Assembly (NCBI RefSeq): GCF_001613125.1
Contig: NZ_BDBT01000034.1
Location: 1-64,000 of the forward strand
Direction of reading: 5' to 3'
From: Nocardia shimofusensis NBRC 100134
Lineage (GTDB): Bacteria > Actinomycetota > Actinomycetes > Mycobacteriales > Mycobacteriaceae
DNA: 64,000 bases
The notes below the pieces were generated by a model that was not told where the DNA came from, searched no databases, and saw nothing but the letters and a program-made list of their open reading frames with translations. This document shows positions 1 through 8,318 of this stretch, one piece after another (position 1 is the stretch's first letter; each line of letters opens with the position of its first letter). The translations under genes were made by a program, and so were the position numbers.

Positions 1-1
1 C

Positions 2-484
2 TGGGACCGCTACCGCACCCAGGGCTGGTACTTCGCAGGCGACGGCGCCAGAATCGACACCGACAACGCCCTGTGGATCCTCGGCCGCGTCGATGACGTC
101 ATGAACGTCTCCGGCCACCGCATCTCCACCGCCGAAGTCGAATCCGCGCTCGTCTCCCACCCCGCCGTCGCCGAAGCCGCCGTCGTCGGCGCCACCGACG
201 CCACCACCGGCCAGGGCATCGTCGCCTTCGTCATCCTGCGCACGGGCAATACCGACACCGACAAAGACGCACTGGTCGCGGAATTGAAGAAGACCGTGTC
301 CACGGAGATCTCGCCGATCGCCAAGCCGCGGGACATCTTCATCGTCTCCGAACTGCCGAAGACCCGCAGCGGCAAGATCATGCGCCGCCTGCTGCGCGAT
401 GTCGCCGAAGGACGGCCGCTGGGCGACACCAGCACTCTGGTCGACCCGACCGTCTTCGAGCAGATCCGCGCCGGAAACGCCTGA
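2..484 (+). CDS. acs: acetyl-CoA synthetase, C-terminal part (5' truncated by window edge)
   Basis: This is the last ~160 residues of an acyl/acetyl-CoA synthetase of the ANL superfamily, which makes acetyl-CoA from acetate, ATP and CoA in the cytoplasm. The open frame runs in from the window edge. It shows the AGD segment, the A8 hinge GRVDDVMNVSGHR and, near the end, the A10 motif PKTRSGKIMRR, whose lysine is the adenylation residue and the usual acetylation site in Acs. Its position before the holin-like and EphE-like genes matches acs (Rv3667) of M. tuberculosis. A strong hairpin follows the stop. An acyl-CoA ligase other than Acs is possible but less likely, because the C-terminus fits Acs closely. 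Confidence 0.9.
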   Translation, partial: WDRYRTQGWYFAGDGARIDTDNALWILGRVDDVMNVSGHRISTAEVESALVSHPAVAEAAVVGATDATTGQGIVAFVILRTGNTDTDKDALVAELKKTVSTEISPIAKPRDIFIVSELPKTRSGKIMRRLLRDVAEGRPLGDTSTLVDPTVFEQIRAGNA

Positions 485-510
485 CCCGCGAATCCACGGC
501 TCCTCGGTCC

Positions 511-552
511 CCGGCGACGACCGGTGGCGATTCCGCCGCCGGTCGTCGCCGG
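511..552 (+). terminator. hairpin terminator after acs
   Basis: A perfect 14-bp stem (511-524 with 539-552) has a loop that can itself fold through GGCG/CGCC. It starts 27 nt after the acs stop. There is no clear T-run, as is common for actinobacterial terminators. Confidence 0.6.
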
Positions 553-932
553 AATCGCCACTGGTGCACCGGAAAGTCCGTAGGCGGGCGACGATCGGTC
601 GCCTATCGACAATCGATCGTCCTCGGCCGGCTGCCGGGGCGAGATCGGCATCTCCGGGTTCGGCTGGACAACAATATGATTCGGTGTCGCCGAGTTCGCG
701 TCGAGCGACGCCGGCGGCGGTGAATCGCTCGAATCGACCGAGGCCGCAATCCTGATGACCTCCTTGACGGCAGCGCTGCCGGGGCCGGCGCTACTGTTGC
801 GGCGTGGGCGTGCCCCATCGCGCCGGACCGGACACGCGCGAGCCGTGACCGGACGAGTGCGACAACAGTGATCCGCCGAAAGGCGGTAGCCTCCGATAGC
901 AATGTGCCGGGACAGGGAGAAGGGTCGACCAA
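553..932. other. gene-free stretch between acs and the holin-like gene
   Basis: I found no convincing gene here. The open frames on both strands are Arg/Pro/Ser-rich shadow translations without a ribosome binding site. M. tuberculosis carries the serine protease gene Rv3668c at this place and nothing like it is visible here. The region must hold the promoter of the holin-like gene, but I could not assign hexamers. Confidence 0.5.
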
Positions 933-1439
933 GTGAGTTTCACCCAGGGCGGTAACGGGAACGACGCGCGCGGCGGGAGCACAGTGAGCTCGATTCCGTT
1001 GACGGATGCCAATCCGCCCGGTTCCGCGAGCTTCGGCACCCTGGTCCGCGACGCCACCGAGCAGATGTCGACGCTGGTTCGCGCCGAAGTCGAGCTCGCC
1101 AAGGCCGAGGTCACCGGCGAGATCAAGAAGGGCTTGCAGGGCAGTGTCTTCTTCCTGCTCGCGCTGACGGTGCTGCTGTTCAGCTCGTTCTTCTTTTTCT
1201 TCTTCCTCGCCGAACTGCTGGACGTGTGGCTGGCGCGCTGGGCGGCGTTCCTGATCGTGTTCGCGCTGATGATCCTGACGACCGTCGCGTTCGCGCTGCT
1301 CGGTTATCTGCGGGTGAAGAAGCTGCGCGCGCCGGAGAAGACGATCGATTCGCTCAAGCAGGCGCGCACGGTACTGCCTGCGGGCTTCGGCCAGTCGGCG
1401 CACGGCGAGCACGTCGCGCTGATCAAGCGCACGAACTGA
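933..1439 (+). CDS. phage-holin-family membrane protein (Rv3669-like)
   Basis: This 168-residue protein belongs to the actinobacterial putative holin-superfamily proteins (PF07332 type). A polar N-terminus of ~35 residues is followed by an amphipathic stretch and two hydrophobic helices at roughly residues 70-95 and 100-125. The first helix contains an unusual run of phenylalanines. A basic cytoplasmic tail closes the protein. The GTG start at 933 is preceded by GGGAGAAGG, a good ribosome binding site. The next gene begins 2 nt after the stop, so the two are probably cotranscribed, as for Rv3669 and ephE. The holin name is a family label only; there is no prophage here, and the function is unknown. 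Confidence 0.8.
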   Translation: MSFTQGGNGNDARGGSTVSSIPLTDANPPGSASFGTLVRDATEQMSTLVRAEVELAKAEVTGEIKKGLQGSVFFLLALTVLLFSSFFFFFFLAELLDVWLARWAAFLIVFALMILTTVAFALLGYLRVKKLRAPEKTIDSLKQARTVLPAGFGQSAHGEHVALIKRTN

Positions 1440-1441
1440 GC

Positions 1442-2386
1442 GTGTCCACGAACCCGCCCGATCCGTCCACGGTCCGCTACGAGGGTCCGTGGACGCACCG
1501 CGACGTCCATGCCAACGGCATCCGCTTCCACGTCGTCGAAGCGGCACCGGGATTCGCGGCCGCGTCCCCGGAAGCGCCGCTGGTGCTGTTGCTGCACGGC
1601 TTCGCCGACTTCTGGTGGTCCTGGCGCCACCAGCTGACCGCGCTGGCCGATCTCGGCTACCGCACGGTCGCGGTGGATCTGCGCGGCTACGGCGACACGG
1701 ACAAACCGCCGCGCGGATACGACGGCTGGACACTGGCCGGTGACGTCGCCGGCCTGATTCGCGCACTCGGGCACACCGAGGCGGTCCTGGTCGGGCATGC
1801 CGAGGGCGGGCTGGTGTGCTGGGCGACCGCCGTGCTGCATCCCCGGCTGGTGCGCTCCATCGCGGTCGTCGCCTCCCCGCATCCGGCCGGGCTCAAGAGC
1901 GCGGTGCTGCGCGACCGGCGACAGCGTCGCGCCTGGCTGCCCGCGTTCCTGCGGTGTCAGCCGCCCCGCTATCCCGAGTACCGCCTGACCACCGACGGTG
2001 GCGCCGAGGTGGAGCGGCTGCTGCGGCAGCGATCCGGGGCACGCTGGGGCGCGACCGAGGAGTGCGCCGACACCGCCGCCAGGATGCGTTCGGCGATCCG
2101 CATTCCCGGCGCCGTGCACTGCGCGCTGGAGTACCAGCGGTGGGCCTTCCGCAGTCAGTGGCGTCCGGACGGTCGCCGGTTCATGGCGACGATGCGGGTG
2201 CCGATCGAGGTGCCGGTGCTGTCGCTGCGCGGCGAGCACGACGAATACCTGCTGCGCGCCACCTTCCATCGGGCGCGCAAGTGGGCTCCGCGACGGCGGC
2301 TGGTCACGGTGCCCGACGCCGGGCACTACGCCCACCAGGAGAATCCGGACGTGGTGACCACCGAACTGGCCAAATTCCTGGCCTGA
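1442..2386 (+). CDS. alpha/beta hydrolase, EphE-like, nucleophile elbow altered
   Basis: A 314-residue alpha/beta-hydrolase fold protein resembling epoxide hydrolases. It has the oxyanion motif HGFADFWWSW, a late acid region (RGEHDEYL) and the catalytic-histidine motif DAGHYAHQE. At the nucleophile elbow, where epoxide hydrolases have G-H-D-x-G-G, the sequence reads VGHAEGG, with Ala120 at the nucleophile position. Hydrolase activity by the usual mechanism is therefore doubtful. GTG at 1442, 2 nt after the holin-like stop, is the sensible start; the longer frame upstream lies inside the preceding gene. Placement between the holin-like gene and marP matches ephE (Rv3670). Confidence 0.8.
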   Translation: MSTNPPDPSTVRYEGPWTHRDVHANGIRFHVVEAAPGFAAASPEAPLVLLLHGFADFWWSWRHQLTALADLGYRTVAVDLRGYGDTDKPPRGYDGWTLAGDVAGLIRALGHTEAVLVGHAEGGLVCWATAVLHPRLVRSIAVVASPHPAGLKSAVLRDRRQRRAWLPAFLRCQPPRYPEYRLTTDGGAEVERLLRQRSGARWGATEECADTAARMRSAIRIPGAVHCALEYQRWAFRSQWRPDGRRFMATMRVPIEVPVLSLRGEHDEYLLRATFHRARKWAPRRRLVTVPDAGHYAHQENPDVVTTELAKFLA

Positions 2387-2430
2387 GCCGCCATCACCCG
2401 GATCGAATCCTCGCCAGGACAACCGGCCTG

Positions 2431-2460
2431 CTGGGGCGACCGGCTCGCAGGTCGCCCCAG
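2431..2460. terminator. bidirectional hairpin between ephE-like gene and marP
   Basis: A perfect 11-bp inverted repeat (2431-2441 with 2450-2460) and an 8-nt loop sit between two convergent genes, so it can end transcription from both sides. Confidence 0.6.
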
Positions 2461-2465
2461 GAGGC

Positions 2466-3659
2466 TCAGCTCAGGACGCAAGCTCCGGTATCGACCTCGA
2501 CCTCAGCGCCCGTCGCGGCGTCGAGTTCGGTGCGCACTTCGTCCAGGGTCAGCACGTAGCCGGTGTCGTCGTCGGTGACAGCCGCGCCGAACACCACGCC
2601 GAGTACCTGGCCCCCGCTGTCCACCAGCGGACCGCCGGAGTTACCCGCCCGCACCAGGCCGCGCACCGTGTACACCTCGCGTTCCACGGTCCCGTTGCGA
2701 TAGATCGTGGGGCCGGTCAGATCGAGCGTCTCGCGGATGCGCGCGGCGCTGGCCGTGTACGGGCCGCCCCCCGGATATCCGAGCACGATCGCACTGTCGC
2801 CGGATTCCGCGTCCCGTGGGGCCTGCGGAACCACCGGCGAGAGCAGGCCGGGCACCGCGAGCACGGCGACGTCCTTCGACGGATCGAACAGCACCACTCG
2901 AGCATCCAGCGGTCCACGCGCGGTATCGACGGTCACGCTGGTCGTTCCGGCGACGACGTGCGCGTTGGTCATCACCCGCTCCGGAGCGATGACGAAACCC
3001 GACCCCTCGAGGGCACGCTGACAACTGGGCGCGACCCCGCGGATGCGCAGCACGCTCTGCTGGAGCGAGGCCGCGACCGGGCTGGCCAGCACGCTCGGAT
3101 CGGGCGGTTCGACCGCAGCGATCGGGGCCCGGCCGAACGGCCCGATCACGTCCGGCAGACCGGAGGTGTTCAGCAGCCGGGAGAACTCGTTGGGCACCTT
3201 GCGCAACCAGTTGGGCGCGACCTCGTTGACATCGGCGAGCACCCGCGAGCCGTTGATGGCCGAGGCGATCGCCGGCTGCGAGGAGGTGGCCAGCGGCAGG
3301 GCCAGCAGCCAGGCGGTGACCAGCACCGCGACCGCCTGCAATACCGCGCCGACGACGCTGTCGACGCTGCGGGTGAACGGATGGCGCATGCCGCTGCGGG
3401 CCGCGCGGCCGAGCACCATGCCCGCCACCTCGCCCACGATCACCAGCACCACGATGAGCAGTACACCGGTCAGCACCCGGGTACGGCCCTCGTCGACGTG
3501 CACGAGGATGTGTGGCGCGATCAGGATGCCCGCGACCGCGCCGAGCACCACGCCCAGGAAGGCCAGCGCCGAGGCGACCGCGCCCTGCCGCCACCCCGAG
3601 GTCGCGGCGGCCAGCGCCAGGACGAGCACGACGACGTCGAGCCAGATCGAGGAACTCAT
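2466..3659 (-). CDS. marP: membrane serine protease MarP
   Basis: A 397-residue orthologue of the acid-resistance periplasmic protease MarP (Rv3671c). The N-terminal ~120 residues form CvpA-like transmembrane helices. A linker and a chymotrypsin-like domain follow. The triad is visible as His234 (TNAHVVAG), Asp263 (SKDVAVLAV) and Ser341 (RAGNSGGPL). Cys213 and Cys394 match the disulfide that activates MarP in M. tuberculosis. MarP is known to act in the periplasm on the peptidoglycan hydrolase RipA under acid or oxidative stress. The start ATG overlaps the stop of the NUDIX gene (ATGA), so the two are translationally coupled. Confidence 0.95.
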   Translation of the reverse strand: MSSSIWLDVVVLVLALAAATSGWRQGAVASALAFLGVVLGAVAGILIAPHILVHVDEGRTRVLTGVLLIVVLVIVGEVAGMVLGRAARSGMRHPFTRSVDSVVGAVLQAVAVLVTAWLLALPLATSSQPAIASAINGSRVLADVNEVAPNWLRKVPNEFSRLLNTSGLPDVIGPFGRAPIAAVEPPDPSVLASPVAASLQQSVLRIRGVAPSCQRALEGSGFVIAPERVMTNAHVVAGTTSVTVDTARGPLDARVVLFDPSKDVAVLAVPGLLSPVVPQAPRDAESGDSAIVLGYPGGGPYTASAARIRETLDLTGPTIYRNGTVEREVYTVRGLVRAGNSGGPLVDSGGQVLGVVFGAAVTDDDTGYVLTLDEVRTELDAATGAEVEVDTGACVLS

Positions 3660-4375
3660 AAGGTCATGCCCAGCGCGGCCAGCGAGGTTTCCAGATCCCG
3701 CACGTCGGAGCGGTCCCAGTCGAGCTCCCAGCCCGCGCCGGTGATCAGCCCGGCGAGGATGCCGCCGGTCAGCCCCCAGACGAGCATCCCGTCGACCTGG
3801 AAGGCCGGACTCGAATACCCGAGCGGACTGCGGACCTGGAACCGATTGGCCGGATCGAGCAGGCCGGACATCGGCACCCGCACCACCCGTTCGGTCTCGG
3901 CGGGATCGACCACCCGTACCTCGCTCGGCTCACGCCAGTAGGCCACCACCGGGGTCACGTCGAAGCGTGACGGCGGCACGAACAATTTCGGCAACAGGGT
4001 CAGCGGCTGCACGCCCGCGCGCTCCAGGCCCGTCTCCTCGGCTGCCTCGCGCAGGGCGGTGTCGATCGGCCCCTCGTCCTCCGGGTCGGTGGCGCCGCCG
4101 GGGAAGGCCACTTGTCCGCGGTGCTGACGCATGGTCGACGCGCGCTGGGTGAGCAGGACGTGAGCGTCGGCGGGCAGCCCGCCCGGCGCGCCGGTGCCGG
4201 GTTCGGGCGAGCCCTCGAACAGCACCAGCACGGCCGCCTCACGCGCGGGGGAGGTCAGCGTCATGAGGCGGCGCAGCACGCGCACCTTGGACGAGTTGTC
4301 GCCTCGCTCCATCGAGGCGGGCTCGGTGACGCCACGCAGCCAGACCGGCGTGTCCGGCGGGAGCTCGATGGTCAT
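3656..4375 (-). CDS. NUDIX hydrolase, CoA-pyrophosphatase type
   Basis: A 239-residue NUDIX protein of the UPF0035/CoA-pyrophosphatase group (Rv3672c-like). The signature is the stretch LLTQRASTMRQHRGQVAFPG followed by the NUDIX box GGATDP...ALREAAEETGL. Such enzymes cleave CoA and acyl-CoA to 4'-phosphopantetheine and 3',5'-ADP; the exact substrate is not provable here. I chose ATG 4375 because GAAGGGA lies about 8 nt upstream; an ATG at 4417 would add 14 residues but has no well-placed ribosome binding site. The gene overlaps marP by 4 nt. Confidence 0.88.
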   Translation of the reverse strand: MTIELPPDTPVWLRGVTEPASMERGDNSSKVRVLRRLMTLTSPAREAAVLVLFEGSPEPGTGAPGGLPADAHVLLTQRASTMRQHRGQVAFPGGATDPEDEGPIDTALREAAEETGLERAGVQPLTLLPKLFVPPSRFDVTPVVAYWREPSEVRVVDPAETERVVRVPMSGLLDPANRFQVRSPLGYSSPAFQVDGMLVWGLTGGILAGLITGAGWELDWDRSDVRDLETSLAALGMTL

Positions 4376-4584
4376 GCGCCCGTTCCCTTCGGAGCGGAGC
4401 AACTCACGCGCAAGCATCTGGCCGCCGGATCACCGGCTCCGCTGAACGTGCGCACCATCACCTCCACAAACCATCTGTCCGCCCGCAACAGACGCTGCGA
4501 GATGCCTATCCGAAGCTTCTCCGTGAGCTTCCTGTGTGAACTTCCTATGTGGTCGACTTTCTCACGAAGCCGCCCATATCGCGC

Positions 4585-5214
4585 TCACATCCGTACCCCG
4601 AGGACTCGATCCACGGTGTTCGCGATGTCGTCCACGCCGGTGAACGTCCGCACCACCACCTCGGCGACGGAGCCGTCGGCGCGCAGCAGCACCGAGATCG
4701 GCAGCACCGCGGGCGCCCCGACCGCGCTGCGCACCCGCGCGTCCGGGTCCAGCACGCCCGGCAATCGCACGTCCAGACCGGCCAGCCGGGACAACGCCTT
4801 CGCTTCGTCGGGGTCGCTGTGCACCGTGAGCACGGTGATCGCCGCGCCCGCCCGGTCCGCGAAGTCTTGCAGATGCGGCAGTTCCTGCGCGCACGGCCCA
4901 CACCAGTACGCCCACAGATTGAGCAGCGCGGGTTTGCCCGCCAGCGCGGCGGCCAAGTCGACCGGGACGCCGTCGGCCAGACAGACCGGTGTGAGACCGG
5001 CCAGCGGCCCCTGGCCCACGCCACCGTCGGCAGGTCGCGGGCACGGGGCCGACGCCGCCTCTTCGCGAAGCTGAGCGGGGATGGCGCCGTCGGACGGAGC
5101 CGTCCGCTCGGCCGAGTCCCGACCGCCCTCACGCGGCCACAGCGCGACTGCCAGCGCGACGACCGTGATCAGGGCCGCGAGCGCCAGCCGCGCGGACACC
5201 GACAACCGGCTCAC
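4585..5214 (-). CDS. TlpA/ResA-like membrane-anchored thioredoxin
   Basis: A 209-residue protein with an N-terminal membrane anchor (about residues 8-26) and an extracytoplasmic thioredoxin fold with the redox motif WCGPC (residues 104-108). A second cysteine pair, Cys58 and Cys78, lies before the domain and may form a structural disulfide. It matches Rv3673c. The likely role is thiol-disulfide exchange outside the membrane, possibly on cytochrome c or other secreted proteins. The GTG start overlaps the nth stop (GTGA), so translation is coupled to nth. A 209-nt gap separates it from the NUDIX gene. Confidence 0.88.
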   Translation of the reverse strand: MSRLSVSARLALAALITVVALAVALWPREGGRDSAERTAPSDGAIPAQLREEAASAPCPRPADGGVGQGPLAGLTPVCLADGVPVDLAAALAGKPALLNLWAYWCGPCAQELPHLQDFADRAGAAITVLTVHSDPDEAKALSRLAGLDVRLPGVLDPDARVRSAVGAPAVLPISVLLRADGSVAEVVVRTFTGVDDIANTVDRVLGVRM

Positions 5215-6125
5215 AGCCCCGCCATCCGCAGCAGGTGATCACGCTCAGGGCCCTTGACCAGTGCGGCGGCCGCGGCCGGGTCGGTCGGGCCGAGGCCGAA
5301 GGACGGGCAGTCCGCGGCGAGCACGCACGCGCCGCACGCGGGCTTGCGGGAATGGCACACGCGGCGGCCGTGGAAGATCACCCGGTGCGAGAGCATCGTC
5401 CACTCCTTGCGTTCGACGAGTTCGCCGACGATGTGCTCGACCTTGACCGGATCCTCCTCGCTCGTCCAGCCCCAGCGACGAACCAACCGGCCGAAATGGG
5501 TGTCCACCGTGATCCCGGGCACGCCGAAGGCGTTACCGAGGATGACATTGGCCGTTTTCCGCCCGATTCCGGGCAATTTCACCAATTCTTCGAGGGTGTG
5601 AGGCAGTTCACCGTCGTATTTTTCCGTCAACGCCTGCCCCAGCCCGATCAGCGACGAGGTCTTGTTCCGGAAGAAACCGGTCGGCCGGATGAATTCCTCG
5701 AGTTCGGCTCGGTTCGCCTCGGCGTAGTCGCGGGCGGTGCGATACCGGGCGAACAACGCCGGTGTGGTCAGATTCACGCGCTCGTCGGTGCATTGCGCGG
5801 AAAGGATTGTCGCGACCGCCAATTCGAGCGGCGTGGTGAAGTCGAGTTCACAGTGCGCGCCCGGGAAGGCTTCGGCCAGAACACGATTCATCCGGCGCGC
5901 TCTGCGCACCAACCCCAGCCGCGTTTCCCCTTGTCGCGAGCGGGATCCGCGCTTGCGCGGTGCCCCGGGAGCGGGCGATTCGACATCCGGGACCGAGGGG
6001 GTGACGCCCGGCGAACCGGCGGCCGGAGACCCTGTGGCGACGGTGGACGACGGGGAGACACGCACGGGTTCACCATACGGAATCGGGGTGACACAGATCC
6101 CTTCCCGTCGGCCCACGTGTTCCAT
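5211..6125 (-). CDS. nth: endonuclease III
   Basis: DNA glycosylase/AP lyase of base-excision repair that removes oxidised pyrimidines. The helix-hairpin-helix LPGIGRKTANVILG carries the catalytic lysine, and VDTHFGRLVRR carries the catalytic aspartate. Near the C-terminus the cysteines are spaced C-x6-C-x2-C-x5-C, the [4Fe-4S] cluster signature. The open frame gives 304 residues, about 60 more than the M. tuberculosis protein. The extra N-terminus is Ser/Pro/Gly-rich, so the true start may be internal, nearer residue 60. The gene is divergent from the small membrane protein and coupled to the tlpA-like gene. Confidence 0.93.
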   Translation of the reverse strand: MEHVGRREGICVTPIPYGEPVRVSPSSTVATGSPAAGSPGVTPSVPDVESPAPGAPRKRGSRSRQGETRLGLVRRARRMNRVLAEAFPGAHCELDFTTPLELAVATILSAQCTDERVNLTTPALFARYRTARDYAEANRAELEEFIRPTGFFRNKTSSLIGLGQALTEKYDGELPHTLEELVKLPGIGRKTANVILGNAFGVPGITVDTHFGRLVRRWGWTSEEDPVKVEHIVGELVERKEWTMLSHRVIFHGRRVCHSRKPACGACVLAADCPSFGLGPTDPAAAAALVKGPERDHLLRMAGL

Positions 6126-6155
6126 CCGAGACCTTCACCGTGTTTACTCCACGCT

Positions 6156-6398
6156 ATGCAAGGACTCGCTGTGGTGCTCTTCCCGATGGCGTTGATGATC
6201 TTCGCCCTCGGTATGGAGCGGCTCGAGAATCGGCTCCGCAAACTTCTCGAACCGGACCCGGAGGTTCAGCAATACCTGGACAAGGCGAGCAACGCCGAGG
6301 TCGACGAACTGACCGAGCTCGGCGTGCCCGCCGCCGTCGCCAAGATGCGCAAGCGCGGCTCCGCGCGCGGCGACCTCGACGTCGCTCGCGCGAGCTGA
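6156..6398 (+). CDS. small membrane protein (Rv3675-like)
   Basis: An 80-residue protein starting at ATG 6156. The N-terminal ~20 residues form a hydrophobic helix (MQGLAVVLFPMALMIFALGM). A charged cytoplasmic segment of about 60 residues follows, with a predicted helix through ERLENRLRKLLEP. The larger open frame that covers it is antisense to nth and is not real upstream of 6156. Its place between nth and crp matches Rv3675 of M. tuberculosis, also a small membrane protein of unknown function. No Shine-Dalgarno precedes the ATG; TTTACT sits at -13 to -8 and could be a weak -10 of a leaderless mRNA. Confidence 0.7.
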   Translation: MQGLAVVLFPMALMIFALGMERLENRLRKLLEPDPEVQQYLDKASNAEVDELTELGVPAAVAKMRKRGSARGDLDVARAS

Positions 6399-6468
6399 CG
6401 TCGCTTCGCGCGTGTCGGCGCGCGTCGCTTTCGCCTCCGCCTCGTCCGTTCACGGAACTCACTTGTAA

Positions 6469-6484
6469 CGTGGTGTCTGTCACT
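6469..6484 (+). promoter_or_regulatory. weak Crp-like site upstream of crp
   Basis: CGTGG-N6-TCACT matches 7 of 10 positions of the mycobacterial Crp consensus TGTGA-N6-TCACA. It lies about 85 nt before the crp start, a plausible place for autoregulation. Confidence 0.3.
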
Positions 6485-6569
6485 ACCCAGGCGCACGTCC
6501 GCGTAGACTGCGCTTTCGGCCGATTCGCTTCGGTCCAGGACTAGAGCCATTTCCCAAAGGAGCACATTC

Positions 6570-7244
6570 GTGGACGAGGCCCTCGCCAGAGCAGGCATCT
6601 TCCAAGGCGTAGAGCCCACCGCGGTGGCGGCACTCGCCAAACAGCTGCAGCCCGTGGACTTTCCGCGCGGTCACGTCATCTTCAACGAAGGCGAACCCGG
6701 TGACCGGCTGTACATCATCACCTCGGGCAAGGTGAAGATCGGCCGCCGTTCCCCGGACGGCCGGGAGAACCTGCTCACCATCATGGGGCCGTCGGACATG
6801 TTCGGCGAGCTGTCGATCTTCGACCCGGGTCCGCGTACCTCGACCGCGACCACGGTCACCGAGGTCCGCGCGGTCACCATGGACCGTGACGCGCTCAAGG
6901 CGTGGATCGATCAGCGCCCCGAGATCGCCGAGCAGTTGCTACGCGTGTTGGCCCGCCGTCTCCGGCGTACCAACAACAACCTCGCCGACCTGATCTTCAC
7001 CGACGTTCCCGGTCGCGTGGCCAAAGCGCTGCTGCAGCTCGCTCAGCGTTTCGGCACCCAGGAAGCGGGCGCCCTCCGGGTCACCCACGACCTGACCCAG
7101 GAAGAGATCGCCCAGCTCGTCGGCGCCTCCCGTGAGACCGTGAACAAGGCGCTGGCCGACTTCGCGCATCGCGGCTGGCTGCGCCTCGAGGGCAAGAGCG
7201 TGCTCATCTCCGACTCCGAGCGCCTCGCCCGCCGCGCCCGCTGA
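6570..7244 (+). CDS. crp: cAMP receptor protein family regulator Crp
   Basis: A 224-residue CRP/FNR transcription factor, the same length as CRP of M. tuberculosis (Rv3676). The N-terminal cyclic-nucleotide-binding domain has FGELSIF and the phosphate-binding PGPRTSTAT. A dimerisation helix and a C-terminal winged HTH with recognition helix SRETVNKAL follow. It controls many genes in response to cAMP by binding TGTGA-N6-TCACA. The GTG start at 6570 is preceded by AAAGGAG 7 nt upstream. Candidate targets in this window are listed separately. A very strong bidirectional hairpin follows. Confidence 0.97.
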   Translation: MDEALARAGIFQGVEPTAVAALAKQLQPVDFPRGHVIFNEGEPGDRLYIITSGKVKIGRRSPDGRENLLTIMGPSDMFGELSIFDPGPRTSTATTVTEVRAVTMDRDALKAWIDQRPEIAEQLLRVLARRLRRTNNNLADLIFTDVPGRVAKALLQLAQRFGTQEAGALRVTHDLTQEEIAQLVGASRETVNKALADFAHRGWLRLEGKSVLISDSERLARRAR

Positions 7245-7267
7245 CCCGGGCCACAGTTCTCGGTCGC

Positions 7268-7324
7268 ACACGCGAAGGCCCGGCCGGACCCATGCTCTGG
7301 GGGTCCGGCCGGGCCTTCGCGTGT
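7268..7324. terminator. 23-bp perfect hairpin between crp and the MBL gene
   Basis: Arms 7268-7290 and 7302-7324 are perfectly complementary over 23 bp with an 11-nt loop. It lies between convergent genes and should stop transcription from both directions. Confidence 0.85.
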
Positions 7325-7377
7325 CCGTGCCGAGATGGTCGGCTGGGTTGACGCGGACCTAGCTCTGAAGCGCGGAC

Positions 7378-8169
7378 CTAGCCATGGGAACGCAGGTAGT
7401 CCAGCTGCGCCTGCACCGAACTGCGGGCCGCGGGCCACAGCCGCTTGTCCACATCGGCATACACCTTGCGGACCACCGACATCGCGCCCGCGTTCTCACC
7501 GAGCTCGCGCAGCGCCGCGCGCACCTGGTCCAACCGCTCGTGCCGATGCTTGACGTAGTACCGGGCGACCGGCTCCAGATCGGCGTGCTCGGTACCGTGC
7601 GCGGGCAGCAGCGCTCGGCCCGCCCCGGCCTCGAGCAGCCGGTCCAGCGAGCCGAGATAATCGGCCAGCGCGCCGGACCGCGACTCCAGCACCGTGGTGC
7701 CCGCGCCCAGGATGGTGTCGCCGGTCAGCACGGCGTCGTCGAGCACGAAGCTCATCGAATCGGCGGTGTGCCCCGGGGTTGCCAGCGCGCGAATCCTCAG
7801 GCCCGCCGCTTCGAGCACCTCGCCGTCGGCGAGCGGGGCTTCCCAGCCGGCGAGGTAGCCGGAGTGCGCGGCGGCCACCGGCGTACCGGTCAGCTTCACC
7901 AGCCGATCGAGACCGGCGGTGTGGTCGTGATGGTGGTGGGTGACCAGCGTCAGCACGATATCGCCATCGGTCGCGGCGGCGATCGCCTCGCTGTGCTTCT
8001 TGTCCTTCGGGCCCGGATCGACCACCACGTACCCCGACGCGCCCGGCGCGCGCAGCAGCCAGGTGTTCGTCCCGTCCAGGGTCATCCGCCCTGGATTGTC
8101 CGCCAGCAGCACCGCCGCCGACGGCGTCACCTGGCGCACCTGTCCGTACGCGGGATGTGTCGCCGCCAT
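7378..8169 (-). CDS. MBL-fold metallo-hydrolase (Rv3677c-like)
   Basis: A 263-residue metallo-beta-lactamase-fold protein of the LACTB2 / glyoxalase-II-like group. The metal-binding motif THHHHDHTAG is clear, later metal ligands lie in ATPGHTADS and LLPAHGTE, and a C-terminal winged-helix-like part follows, as in LACTB2. Substrate cannot be told; LACTB2 relatives cleave RNA or thioesters. ATG 8169 is preceded by GAGGTGAG about 6 nt upstream; a GTG three codons earlier lies inside that ribosome binding site and is less likely. It is the last gene of a small operon DUF4177 - RidA - MBL, matching Rv3678A-Rv3677c. Confidence 0.85.
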   Translation of the reverse strand: MAATHPAYGQVRQVTPSAAVLLADNPGRMTLDGTNTWLLRAPGASGYVVVDPGPKDKKHSEAIAAATDGDIVLTLVTHHHHDHTAGLDRLVKLTGTPVAAAHSGYLAGWEAPLADGEVLEAAGLRIRALATPGHTADSMSFVLDDAVLTGDTILGAGTTVLESRSGALADYLGSLDRLLEAGAGRALLPAHGTEHADLEPVARYYVKHRHERLDQVRAALRELGENAGAMSVVRKVYADVDKRLWPAARSSVQAQLDYLRSHG

Positions 8170-8318
8170 CGCTCTCACCTCTGTTCACATGCCGTCGGGC
8201 ACGATCCACGCTAGTCCCGCAGGCACCGCCGCGGCAGGGCCGGAATCCGGCCCTGCCGCGAGCAACCGCACGGCGCACCTCGGCGCCGCCGGAGAACGCC
8301 CTCGGTCACGTCCAGAAC

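Noticed and set aside
1190..1215. T/C-rich tract in the holin-like gene as a slippery contingency sequence
   Set aside because: The run is a series of Phe codons TTC/TTT without a long homopolymer; frameshift switching is unlikely.
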